Positions 21,101 through 28,092 of a stretch of 42,641 bases of DNA are shown in pieces. The notes beneath the pieces are model-generated. The model saw only the letters and a list, made by a program, of their open reading frames with translations, ran no database searches and had not been told where the DNA came from. Origin of the DNA: Streptantibioticus ferralitis (GTDB lineage: Bacteria > Actinomycetota > Actinomycetes > Streptomycetales > Streptomycetaceae). The position numbers and the translations under genes were made by a program. The stretch covers positions 1 through 42,641 of the forward strand of contig NZ_JARHTQ010000050.1 in NCBI RefSeq assembly GCF_029223525.1, given 5' to 3'. How positions within the stretch are numbered: position 1 is the first letter of the stretch; the number at the start of each line of letters is the position of its first letter.

Positions 21101-21308
21101 CGCGCAGCGCCGCGTCCGCGGCGTTCTGGGCGAGCTCGACGACGAGGCGGTCGCGGTAGCCGCCCAGCGCGAGGTCCTCCTCGGCGTTGGCGTCCTCGCG
21201 GAACCGGGCTGGGGACGCCTGCCACGCGTCCAGCACGGCACGGCGCAAACGCTCCGTACCGAACGGATCGGCTCCACCCTGCGGTTCCTGCACGATCGGC
21301 TTGCCCAC
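18183..21308 (-). CDS. Large sacsin/Hsp90-like GHKL ATPase protein
   Basis: 1041 residues. The N-terminal ~30-240 is a GHKL (Bergerat) nucleotide-binding domain of the sacsin/Hsp90 type: N-box ELAQNAADA (~58-66), then VGRFGVGFSAVLAVSDEP (~118-135). The remaining ~800 acidic, Leu/Ala-rich residues show no domain I recognise. GTG 21308 (VGKPIVQEPQGGADPFGTERL) has AAGGA 6 nt upstream. Streptomycetes encode such large sacsin-N proteins next to the DUF3027 gene. A chaperone-like or scaffold role is possible but unproven. Confidence 0.82.
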   Translation of the reverse strand: MGKPIVQEPQGGADPFGTERLRRAVLDAWQASPARFREDANAEEDLALGGYRDRLVVELAQNAADAALRAGVPGRLRLTLHQGVLAAANTGAPLDAAGVESLSTLRASAKRDQAEAAVGRFGVGFSAVLAVSDEPAVVGRTGGVRWSLAEARELAAEAAAQSPGLADELRRRDGHVPLLRLPLPAEGRAPEGYDTVVVLPLRDGAAQDLADHLLSAVDDALLLTLPGLTEVVIETPEGGVRTLTRRQHGEDVIVEDSVTGTTRWRVTATGGPLAAELLEGRPVEERLRPAWSVTWAVPVGAGGAPVRPRTAPVVHAPTPTDEPLGLPALLIASFPLDPTRRHVAPGPLAEFIAERAAESYVELLRDWRPLGTGIIDLVPGPLGKGELDGTLRAHVLERLPSTPFLPSARPAPAEPGEEPEEPHALRPDRAELVEGASAEAVTVLAEIFPSLLPAGLERRVELRSLGVARLSLGDAIDRLSGAERPATWWHRLYDALAGTDPDRLSGLPVPLTDGRTVVGPRQILLPTGIGPLPDGLSRLGLRVAHPDAAHPLLEKLGATPATPRAVLTTPQVRAAVANSLDADEMWDEEAGTLDAEELAELVLSLVRDANLAPGDEPWLGALALPDDEGELTPASELVYPGSLFERVIRADEMAPCDPELAARWGEQPLTAVGVLATFALVRAGDVVLDPDDLEPRDGQWAEPDDPGLLDAVDVWCEDVLDQLPDTDVPPVATEIIGVRDLDLVDDDAWPQALALLAQPPLRDAITTPVRVLLPDGTTQSVRPYTAWWLRDHPVLDGRRPVGLRAAGGDPLLAGLYDEAETSAVDEQVLRALGVRTSVAALLDEPGGAAELLARLADPSRPVTASQLRWLYAELSALDPESVTLPDELRAVVDGVVAVVDAGEALIADAPDLLPLAVGRPLLPAGPRHATELAELLQARRLSAEFAAPVTTQGEPHEVPDAVRELLPGAPASYLEHEELLVEPGIELDWRYVDGVLHAATLEGVAAGLAWAAGEWQRRFEVAALLEDPSRAAELAEARWFD

Positions 21309-21437
21309 GTCGGTCCTTCCGCTCCGCGACCACCTACCCGCGCATTCTCGCGGAATGCGCGGGCGGCGGATGACCCGGGCTGCCCTGCGTGCCGGTGGTT
21401 CTGTCTTCCCGCCCACCGCCCCTTTTCGGGGGCGCCG

Positions 21438-22364
21438 TCAGGAGTGGCCCAGTTCCTCCGTCGGCCCGGTCTCCTCCACCGAACCGCCGTGGCGGTCGGG
21501 GTGCAGTGGCATGGGCTCGACGTTCATCTCGTCCAGGACCGGCGGGGCCGGGCGGGGCGCACGGGGCATGACGGCGGCTTCGGAGTGGCCGCCGCAGCCG
21601 AAGCCGAGCGAGACGACATGGCCCTCCGCGGGGCTGAACTCATTGGCGCAGATGCCGAACGCCTGCCGCAGCGAGCCCGCGATCGGGACCAGGAAGCCGC
21701 AGCTCACGCAGTGCGCGGGGGCCGCCTGCGCGATGGCGGACTTCGGACCGAACGCCTCCTCCCAGCGGGCGGCGGCGGCTTGCAGACCGTACCGGGACAG
21801 CACCCGGGCGCGCCGCAGGCCGAGCTCCTCGGCGACGGCGGAGATGCTGCCGCGGGCGGGCGTGGTCGGCAGCGCGGCCGGAGGGGTGGCCGTCACATCG
21901 GCGTCCTCGGCCTCGGCCAGCTCGGCGAGGTCCTCGGCGACGGCCGAGACCGCGGAGTCCACCGGCGCTTCCTCGGCGGCCAACCAGCCGGGCTCCAGCC
22001 GCAGGTCGTCCGCCTCGGTGGGCAGCAGATCGCCGGGGCCCAGGTCCCCGGGGCGCAGCCGCTCGCTCCACGGCACCCACTCGGGCGCCAGCAGCGCCTC
22101 CGCGTCGGGGAGCAGCACCGCCTCGTCGAGGGTGACGGCCTTGGCACGGGAGGCCCGGGCCACGGTGACGGCCCACCGCCAGCCGCGGTACGCGGGGTCC
22201 TGGCAGGCGAAGGAGTGCGTGACGACACGGTCCCCCTCGGCCACGGCCCCGAGGTACTCACCGACGGCCTCCGCCCCGGCGAGTTCCTCGGCCGCCGCGC
22301 GGGCGAGGTCAACCGCCTCGGCGCACAGGCGGTCCGGTGTCCGGCTTCGCATCGCAGCACTCAC
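21438..22364 (-). CDS. DUF3027 domain protein
   Basis: 308 residues. N-terminal MRSRTPDRLCAEAVDLARAAAEE, then THSFACQDPAYRGWRWAVTVARASRAKAVTLDEAVLLP and EWVPWSERLRPGDLGPGDLLPTEADD are the DUF3027 core conserved in Streptomyces. A putative metal site is suggested by HCVSCGF, GICANE and GFGCGGHSE near 225-265. GTG 22364 precedes the conserved start by four residues; a perfect palindrome lies directly upstream. Function unknown. Runs in the same direction as the sacsin-like gene 129 bp away. Confidence 0.85.
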   Translation of the reverse strand: MSAAMRSRTPDRLCAEAVDLARAAAEELAGAEAVGEYLGAVAEGDRVVTHSFACQDPAYRGWRWAVTVARASRAKAVTLDEAVLLPDAEALLAPEWVPWSERLRPGDLGPGDLLPTEADDLRLEPGWLAAEEAPVDSAVSAVAEDLAELAEAEDADVTATPPAALPTTPARGSISAVAEELGLRRARVLSRYGLQAAAARWEEAFGPKSAIAQAAPAHCVSCGFLVPIAGSLRQAFGICANEFSPAEGHVVSLGFGCGGHSEAAVMPRAPRPAPPVLDEMNVEPMPLHPDRHGGSVEETGPTEELGHS

Positions 22365-22365
22365 A

Positions 22366-22377
22366 AGAATCGATTCT
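22366..22377. promoter_or_regulatory. Perfect 12-bp palindrome AGAATCGATTCT at a start codon
   Basis: It begins one base before the DUF3027 GTG codon. Perfect twofold symmetry and AT content unlike the surroundings suggest a repressor site or a 5'-end hairpin. Confidence 0.4.
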
Positions 22378-22732
22378 CTCCTACGCCGTCTCACGAGTGC
22401 GCCGACCGGAGGCTGAGCGGGACGGAGCGGACCTTGGGACCGCGTCGACGTCCGCCCAATCGTCCTCGGGCGCACCGACTTGGTTCCCATTCTGCGGGAT
22501 CGGCCGGAAGCGCGCGGCGAGGAACGTGCCGGTGGGGGCGCGTGGGGCACGCTACCCGTCCACGCTCCGCGCGGGAAGTCAGGGGTACGCCCGACCCCTG
22601 CGCACAGCCCCCCAGCGGCGCGTCGCCGCACGCCACCGGCCCGCCGCCGCACCGTCACCGTACCGCCGTCAGCGGGGACATCCCGCGGGCGACCGGAGAT
22701 AACGGCCCTGCGCGGGCGGTGATGGGGGCAGG
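22378..22732. other. Divergent spacer without a recognisable gene
   Basis: 355 bp between the DUF3027 gene and the MFS gene. Open frames exist on both strands but lack ribosome sites and family motifs. It should hold both promoters, but none stands out. Confidence 0.5.
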
Positions 22733-24112
22733 ATGGCAGTCGTGGGTGCCCTCCGGAGGTCCGCGGCCGGGCCGATGCGTCGGGTCGGCCGGGCCGTCGC
22801 GCGCGGACCGGTGCGGCTGGCGCGCTGGGTGCGGGCGGGGGTCCGCAAGGTGACGCACGCGCACGGGGCGGGTGAGACCGGGCTGGCGAAGCTGCTGGAG
22901 CTGCAGGCCGTCAGTTCCGCGGGCGACATGATGATCACGATCGCGCTCGCCAGCACCGTCTTCTTCTCGGTGCCGACCGGTGAGGCGCGCGGCCGGGTGG
23001 CCCTGTACCTGCTCATCACCATGGCGCCGTTCACCCTGCTCGCCCCGGTGGTCGGACCGATGCTGGACCGCGTCCCGCACGGTCGGCGGGCCGCGATGGC
23101 AGGGTCGATGCTGGCGCGCGCGGTGCTGGCCTGGGCGATGGCCTCGGTGGTGTCGACCGCGGGGCTCGGGCTGTACCCGGCGGCGCTCGGGGTGCTGGTG
23201 GCGTCCAAGGCGAACGGCGTGGTGCGCAGCGCCGTCGTACCGCGGTTGCTGCCGCCGCGGATCTCGTTGGTCAAGGCGAACTCCCGGATGACGCTTTCCG
23301 GGCTGCTGGCGACCGCGCTCGCCGCCCCGATCGGCGGGGCGCTGCATCTGATCGGGCCCAGCTGGCCGCTGTACGGGGCATGCGCGATCTTCTCCGCCGG
23401 GGCGTTCCTGTGCTTCTCGCTGCCGCATCACGTGGACTCGGCCAGGGGCGAGCGCAAGGCCTCGCTGCACCGCGAGGACGAGATGGCGGCCCCGGCCGGG
23501 AAGACGGCCCGACGGCCGGGGCTGCGCACCGTCGGCTCGTCGGTGCTGTACGCGCTCCAGGCGAACTGCGCGCTGCGCGGGCTGTCCGGACTGCTCACGT
23601 TCTTTCTGGCGTTCATGCTGCGGGAGCATCCGTTGAGCGGCCTGTCCGCCGCGTTCTCCCTGGGTCTGGTGGCCGTGGCGGCGGGTGGCGGCAACGCCCT
23701 GGGCAATGTGCTCGGCGCCTGGCTGCGCACCCGGGCGCCGGAGGTGATCATCACGACCGTACTGCTGGTGGCACTCGGCACCCTGGTGTTCGCCGCCGTC
23801 ATCTACGGCGCGGTGGCGGTGCCGCTCGCCGCGGCGGCCACCGGACTGACCCAGGCGATGGGCAAGTTGTCGCTGGACGCGCTGATCCAGCGCGATGTCC
23901 CGGAGGAAGTGCGTACCTCGGCGTTCGCGCGCTCGGAGACCGTGCTCCAGCTGGCCTGGGTGCTCGGCGGCGGCCTCGGCATCGTGCTGCCGCTGAACGG
24001 CGCGCTGGGGCTGGCGGTGGGCGCCGGGGTGGTCGGCGCCGGCGCCGCGGCGACCGTACGGGGCCTGCTGGCGGCGGCCCGACGCGGCACGCCGCACCCG
24101 CGCGTGGCGTGA
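22733..24112 (+). CDS. MFS-type membrane transporter
   Basis: 459 residues. A basic cytoplasmic head of ~50 residues precedes about 12 hydrophobic segments. Visible MFS elements include FTLLAPVVGPMLDRVPHGRRAAMAGS (loop 2-3) and a central loop rich in Arg/Lys/Glu (~235-265). Substrate unknown. GGGGG stands 5 nt before ATG 22733. First of four same-strand genes ending with mqnD, with 27 bp to the next gene, which has its own -10 box. Confidence 0.85.
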   Translation: MAVVGALRRSAAGPMRRVGRAVARGPVRLARWVRAGVRKVTHAHGAGETGLAKLLELQAVSSAGDMMITIALASTVFFSVPTGEARGRVALYLLITMAPFTLLAPVVGPMLDRVPHGRRAAMAGSMLARAVLAWAMASVVSTAGLGLYPAALGVLVASKANGVVRSAVVPRLLPPRISLVKANSRMTLSGLLATALAAPIGGALHLIGPSWPLYGACAIFSAGAFLCFSLPHHVDSARGERKASLHREDEMAAPAGKTARRPGLRTVGSSVLYALQANCALRGLSGLLTFFLAFMLREHPLSGLSAAFSLGLVAVAAGGGNALGNVLGAWLRTRAPEVIITTVLLVALGTLVFAAVIYGAVAVPLAAAATGLTQAMGKLSLDALIQRDVPEEVRTSAFARSETVLQLAWVLGGGLGIVLPLNGALGLAVGAGVVGAGAAATVRGLLAAARRGTPHPRVA

Positions 24113-24126
24113 ACCAGGGCGCCCGG

Positions 24127-24132
24127 TAGCCT
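24127..24132 (+). promoter_or_regulatory. -10 box, leaderless DUF2771 gene
   Basis: TAGCCT ends 7 nt before ATG 24140, with no ribosome site between. It suggests an internal promoter for the DUF2771-mqnB-mqnD genes. Confidence 0.45.
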
Positions 24133-24139
24133 CACCGTC

Positions 24140-24601
24140 ATGACCATTCGCCGCAGTGCCGCCGCCGTGGGTGCGGTTGCCCTTGGGTTGTTCGCCCTCT
24201 CCGCCTGCACCAAGCCGACCCCGCTGGCGACCGTCACCGTCGGCTCGACCTCCGTGCACACGGAAGCGTCCTGCTACAACGGCGGTAAGGCGCTGAGCGA
24301 CCTGTCCTCCTGCATGAACAAGGCCCCCGACCAGACCGTCACGGTGCACACCACGGACAAGGTGCACATCGGGGTCGATCCGGCCATCGCCGACAAGGGG
24401 TGGGTCGTAGTGACCGCGACGGGTCAGAAGACCGACATCCTCAAGAAGCAGACGTTCTACACCTTCCCCAACGCCAGCGCCCTCTTCATCGACCAGCAGA
24501 CCGGCCAGTCGTCCAAGACGGCGAACCTGAGCATCGTCGAGGTCTCCGGCAAGGGCGGGGCCGCAGGCGTGTGGAACGTCAAGCTGGAGCTGGCGGACTG
24601 A
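24140..24601 (+). CDS. DUF2771 lipoprotein
   Basis: 153 residues. Signal peptide MTIRRSAAAVGAVALGLFALSAC ends in the lipobox LSAC with lipid-modified Cys23. The exported part contains conserved VTVHTTDKVHIGVDPAIADKGWVVVTATG, typical of DUF2771, and a likely Cys44-Cys57 disulfide (ASCYNGG, SSCMNK). Function unknown; an outer-face membrane lipoprotein. Its stop codon is 4 nt before mqnB, so co-transcription is very likely. Confidence 0.88.
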   Translation: MTIRRSAAAVGAVALGLFALSACTKPTPLATVTVGSTSVHTEASCYNGGKALSDLSSCMNKAPDQTVTVHTTDKVHIGVDPAIADKGWVVVTATGQKTDILKKQTFYTFPNASALFIDQQTGQSSKTANLSIVEVSGKGGAAGVWNVKLELAD

Positions 24602-24605
24602 CGCC

Positions 24606-25376
24606 GTGCGGCTGCTCGTGGTGACCGCGGTGGCGGCGGAGCGTGATGCCGCCGCCCGCGGGCTGCATGCCGCGAACCAGGCGCGCGATACCGGCGACGC
24701 CAACGTCGGGCTGCAACGCCCGCTGCCCGGCGGGTACTCGCTGCTGCGGCTCGCCATGGCCAGGTTCGGCACGGACGGCGTGGGTGTCGCCGACCTGCTG
24801 GACGCCGGGGTGGGCTGCGCGGCCGCCGCTGCCGGGACCGCGACCGCGCTGACCGCGGCGCAGGTCGCCGGGGAGCCGTACGACCTGGTGGTCTCGGCGG
24901 GCATCGGCGGCGGGTTCCAGCCCGGCGCGCCGATCGGCTCGACCGTCGTGGCGGACGCGATCGTCGCCGCGGATCTGGGCGCCGAGACGGCCGAAGGGTT
25001 CGTGCCCGTCACGGAGTTGGGGTTCGGCACCGCACGCCATCTGCCGCCCGCCCGCCTCTCCCGTACCGTCGCGGACGCGCTCGGCGCCGCCTACGGGACC
25101 GTGCTGACGGTCTCCACCATCACCGGCACGGCCGACACGGCCGCACAACTGATCGACCGTCACCCCACCGCGCTGGCCGAGGCGATGGAGGGGTTCGGCG
25201 TGGCGGAGGCGGCCGCCGGACACGTTCTGCCGGTGCTGGAGATCCGCACGGTGTCGAACGCGGTGGGTCCGCGCGACCGCGGCGCCTGGCGGATCGGCGA
25301 TGCGCTCGCCGCGCTCACCGAGGCCTTCCGCGAACTCGTACCCGTACTGGAATCGGAGGCCGCGAGCGATGGCTGA
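24606..25376 (+). CDS. mqnB: Futalosine hydrolase
   Basis: 256 residues of the nucleoside phosphorylase/MTAN fold. It removes hypoxanthine from futalosine to give dehypoxanthine futalosine in the futalosine menaquinone pathway. Visible: VVTAVAAERDA at the N terminus, VSAGIGGGF, the substrate-binding AEAMEGFGVAEAA, and C-terminal RTVSNAVGPRDRGAWR. GTG 24606 follows the lipoprotein stop by 4 nt. Its last 8 bases overlap mqnD, indicating translational coupling. Same order as the characterised S. coelicolor pair. Confidence 0.95.
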   Translation: MRLLVVTAVAAERDAAARGLHAANQARDTGDANVGLQRPLPGGYSLLRLAMARFGTDGVGVADLLDAGVGCAAAAAGTATALTAAQVAGEPYDLVVSAGIGGGFQPGAPIGSTVVADAIVAADLGAETAEGFVPVTELGFGTARHLPPARLSRTVADALGAAYGTVLTVSTITGTADTAAQLIDRHPTALAEAMEGFGVAEAAAGHVLPVLEIRTVSNAVGPRDRGAWRIGDALAALTEAFRELVPVLESEAASDG

Positions 25377-26223
25377 CCCCTTGAAGATCGCGTACTCGCC
25401 CTGCCCCAACGACACCTTCGTCTTCCACGCCTGGGCGCACGGCCTGGTGCCGGGGGCGCCACGGCTCGATGTGGCGTTCGCCGACATCGACATCACCAAC
25501 GGGCTGGCGGAGCGCGGCGAGTTGGACGTGCTCAAGGTCTCCTACGCCGTGCTGCCGTGGGTGCTCCAGGAGTACGCACTGGTGCCGTGCGGTGGCGCGC
25601 TCGGCCGCGGCTGCGGACCGCTGGTGCTGACCCGGGAGGCCGGGGCGGCGGCGGACCTCGCCGGGAAGACGGTGGCCGTGCCGAGCGAACGGTCGACGGC
25701 GTACCTGCTGTTCCGCCTGTGGGCGGCCGGCGAGGTGCCGGGCGGGGTCGGCCGGATCGAGGTGCTGCCGTTCCACGAGATCATGCCCGCGGTGCGGGAC
25801 GGCCGGGTGGACGCCGGTCTGGTGATCCACGAGGCCCGCTTCACCTACCAGGGCTACGGACTGCACTGCCTGGCCGACATGGGCGAGCACTGGGAGAAGA
25901 CCACCGGACTGCCGATACCGCTCGGCGCGATCATCGCCAGGCGGTCGCTCGGCGGGCCGATGCTGCGCCGCATCGCCGACGCGGCCCGCGCCTCGGTACG
26001 GATGGCCTGGGACGATCCGACGGTCTCCCGCGGCTATGTGCTCTCGCACGCCCAGGAGATGGACGAGTCGGTCGCGGACCAGCACATCGGGCTCTACGTG
26101 AACGACTTCACCGACGACCTCGGCGAGGACGGCTACGCGGCGGTCCGCGGGCTGCTCACACGTGCGGCGGCCGAGGGGCTGGTGCCACCCCTCGGCCCTG
26201 ATGCGCTCAGCTTCCCGGCGTAA
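25369..26223 (+). CDS. mqnD: 1,4-dihydroxy-6-naphthoate synthase
   Basis: 284 residues. It converts cyclic dehypoxanthine futalosine to 1,4-dihydroxy-6-naphthoate, the ring precursor of menaquinone. The periplasmic-binding-protein-like fold shows KIAYSPCPNDTFVFHAW, LKVSYAVLPWVLQEYALVPCGGALG, AVPSERSTAYLLFRLW, and HEARFTYQGYGLHC with the active-site region. ATG 25369 lies within the mqnB end (overlap ATGGCTGA) with GGAGG about 10 nt upstream. Remaining mqn genes are not in this window, as in S. coelicolor where they are scattered. Confidence 0.96.
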   Translation: MADPLKIAYSPCPNDTFVFHAWAHGLVPGAPRLDVAFADIDITNGLAERGELDVLKVSYAVLPWVLQEYALVPCGGALGRGCGPLVLTREAGAAADLAGKTVAVPSERSTAYLLFRLWAAGEVPGGVGRIEVLPFHEIMPAVRDGRVDAGLVIHEARFTYQGYGLHCLADMGEHWEKTTGLPIPLGAIIARRSLGGPMLRRIADAARASVRMAWDDPTVSRGYVLSHAQEMDESVADQHIGLYVNDFTDDLGEDGYAAVRGLLTRAAAEGLVPPLGPDALSFPA

Positions 26224-26231
26224 CCGCGCCG

Positions 26232-26615
26232 TCAGACGTCCAGTTGGTCGGCGACCGCGCGCAGTACGCCCGCGATCTTGTGGCCGTGGGCCTTCTCCGG
26301 GTAGCGGCCGCGCTGCAGCGAGCGGGCCACTTCCTCCAACAGGGTGGTGACGTCCTGGACGATCGGCAGCAGTTCGTCCGGCTTGCGGCGTTGCGCGGCG
26401 GCGACCGACGGTGCCGGGTCCAGCACCGTCACCGAGAGCGCCTGGTCGCCGCGCTGGCCCGCGACGACCCCGAATTCCACCCGCTGGCCGGGCTTGAGCG
26501 AGTCCACCCCGGCGGGGAGAACGGACGAGTGCACGAAGACGTCACCGCCGTCGTCGCGGGAGAGGAAGCCGAAGCCCTTCTCGCTGTTGAACCACTTGAC
26601 CTTGCCGGTTGGCAC
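26232..26615 (-). CDS. Cold-shock domain protein with C-terminal extension
   Basis: 127 residues. Residues 1-65 are a complete cold-shock domain with RNP1 (KGFGF, 13-17) and RNP2 (VFVH, 26-29) for single-stranded RNA/DNA binding. Residues 70-127 form an alpha-helical extension (ELLPIVQDVTTLLEEVARSLQRG) that marks the long actinobacterial type rather than the 67-residue CspA. GTG 26615 has GAGG about 8 nt upstream. Convergent with mqnD, 8 bp apart. Confidence 0.92.
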   Translation of the reverse strand: MPTGKVKWFNSEKGFGFLSRDDGGDVFVHSSVLPAGVDSLKPGQRVEFGVVAGQRGDQALSVTVLDPAPSVAAAQRRKPDELLPIVQDVTTLLEEVARSLQRGRYPEKAHGHKIAGVLRAVADQLDV

Positions 26616-26819
26616 GTCCGACCTCGTCCTCGTCTGGTGGAGAAAACCCGTTGGAGCACCGCCGCCCGAAAGGAGCCGTCGCCGACTCCGGCTAGCCCGG
26701 ATAGCAGTGCAGCGGGCCCCCTGAAGACCCGCCTGTCACCAGGCTAATGGTCCGCGGGTGGGTGACAAGACGCCCAGGCCCCGATCCGCGGCGTCTCTAG
26801 CGCGACCTACCCTGGTGAC

Positions 26820-27071
26820 GTGACTAGTGAAACCCGTATGCCTGGTGATCTGCTGGTGCGGATCGGCGCGATCGTGTTCATCATTGGCGCGGTCGCGACG
26901 CTCGCCACCATTACGCCGTTGTTCCTCGGCACGCATCCGCTGCCGACGGCCGCGTATGTGGTGTGCATGCTGATGGGCGTCGGCTTCCTGCTGGCGCTGG
27001 TCGGGCTACTGCGTTCGGCGCTGGCGCAGCGGCGTCAGGCCCGCCCGTCACCCACCACCACCCTCAACTGA
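26820..27071 (+). CDS. Small two-helix membrane protein
   Basis: 83 residues. Hydrophobic segments at ~13-37 (VRIGAIVFIIGAVATLATITPLFL) and ~45-68 (YVVCMLMGVGFLLALVGLLRSAL), then a basic tail. TACCCT (26808-26813) ends 6 nt before GTG 26820, a likely leaderless start. Its last codons (PSPTTTLN-stop) lie in the first unit of a three-copy repeat. Function unknown. Confidence 0.75.
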   Translation: MTSETRMPGDLLVRIGAIVFIIGAVATLATITPLFLGTHPLPTAAYVVCMLMGVGFLLALVGLLRSALAQRRQARPSPTTTLN

Positions 27072-27192
27072 GAGCCATCGGCTCGCAGCCGCCCGCCCGT
27101 CACCCACCACCACCCTCAACTGAGAGCCATCGGCTCGCAGCGCTTATCCGTCACCCACCACCACCCTCAACTGAGAGCCACAGGCTCGCAGC
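27045..27192. repeat. Three 45-bp direct repeats, each with a hairpin
   Basis: Units 27045-27089, 27097-27141 and 27148-27192 (period 52 and 51) run from ccgtcaccca to ggctcgcagc. Each carries gagcc-nnn-ggctc flanked by ctg/cag, so each folds into a stem. The third copy changes only the loop (atc to aca). Unit 1 contains the end of the small membrane gene; the spacer after unit 3 holds the HAD stop codon. Probably a triplicated shared terminator. Confidence 0.9.
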
Positions 27193-27194
27193 GC

Positions 27195-27833
27195 TTATCC
27201 GGCGGCCTGAGCCGGGTAGCCGGAGGCGTATCCGTCGAACCACGCGGGGAACTCCGTCAGGTCGCCGAGCAGCACCTCGGCACCGGCGGCGCGCAGCTCG
27301 TCCGCGTCACACGGCCCGGTGGCCACGGCGACGGACAGCGCGCCCGCGGTACGGGCACCGAGCACATCTCCGGTGTGATCACCGACGTACACCGACGCCC
27401 CGTGCTCACGCAGCGCCTCGGCCTTCGCCTCCGCCCACAGCCAGCCGATGAGGGCGTCCGGCTCGATACCCAGGTGCTTCAGGTGGAGCGCGGCGTTCGG
27501 CTGGTGCTTCGCCGTGACGACGATCGCCCGGCCGCCCGCCTGCCGCACGGCGTCCATGGCCTCACGGGCGCCGGGCATGGCCGGGGTGGGCTCGATCGCG
27601 TGCTCGATGTAGAGCGCCCGGTACAGATCGGCGACCTCGGCGATCTCGTCGGCCGGGAACCAGTTGGCCAACTCCACATCGAGGGGCGGCCCGAGCCTGG
27701 TGATCGCCAGTTCCGAGTCGATGTACCTGCCCGTCTCTCGGGAAAGCTGGTCGTAGGCGGCCTTGATGCCCGGCCGCGAGTCGATCAGGGTCATGTCGAG
27801 GTCGAAACCGACCGTCAGGGGATGCTGGGCCAT
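27195..27833 (-). CDS. HAD-family phosphatase
   Basis: 212 residues. HAD motif I is FDLDMTLIDS with nucleophile Asp11 and acid Asp13, motif II VVTAKH (~105) and motif IV VGDHTGDVLGA (~147). The helical cap lies between ~20 and 90. Likely a cytosolic phosphatase of the phosphoglycolate-phosphatase-like group; the substrate is not predictable. ATG 27833 starts the conserved sequence; an alternative ATG at 27842 is in frame. A 9-bp inverted repeat covers the start codon. Convergent with the small membrane gene. Confidence 0.85.
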   Translation of the reverse strand: MAQHPLTVGFDLDMTLIDSRPGIKAAYDQLSRETGRYIDSELAITRLGPPLDVELANWFPADEIAEVADLYRALYIEHAIEPTPAMPGAREAMDAVRQAGGRAIVVTAKHQPNAALHLKHLGIEPDALIGWLWAEAKAEALREHGASVYVGDHTGDVLGARTAGALSVAVATGPCDADELRAAGAEVLLGDLTEFPAWFDGYASGYPAQAAG

Positions 27834-27856
27834 GCCAGTCATTGTGGCTGGCATGG
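27830..27856. promoter_or_regulatory. 9-bp inverted repeat over the HAD start codon
   Basis: ccatgccag (27830-27838) and ctggcatgg (27848-27856) pair perfectly across a 9-nt loop. The HAD ATG is in one arm, so an mRNA hairpin would hide it; alternatively it is an operator. Confidence 0.5.
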
Positions 27857-28092
27857 CGCGTTCCGGTTCTCCGGGGGTGCCCCCCGGGCCCCGCCACGCA
27901 CTGAGACGGTCTCGTAGCCGCCGGTCCACGCCATCGTGGTTGTTCGCCGCGGCGGAAAGTTCCGGCCGTCCCGACGGCGAGCAGCCCCGCGGCGCCGGCG
28001 AACTCCTGCCGCAACGGCGAGCAGCTCCACGGTGGGGACCGTCGGTGCCGAACGCACCGCAACCCGGTCAAGCGATCCGCCGGAAGGGGCAC

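Noticed and set aside
18933-22853. Very long plus-strand open frame antisense to the sacsin-like and DUF3027 genes
   Set aside because: It is the low-stop antisense frame expected in GC-rich DNA; composition is Arg/Gly/Gln/His-rich with no domains or ribosome site.
27045-27192. CRISPR array possibility for the 45-bp triplet
   Set aside because: Spacers are only 6-7 nt and two are nearly identical; it is a tandem duplication with hairpins.
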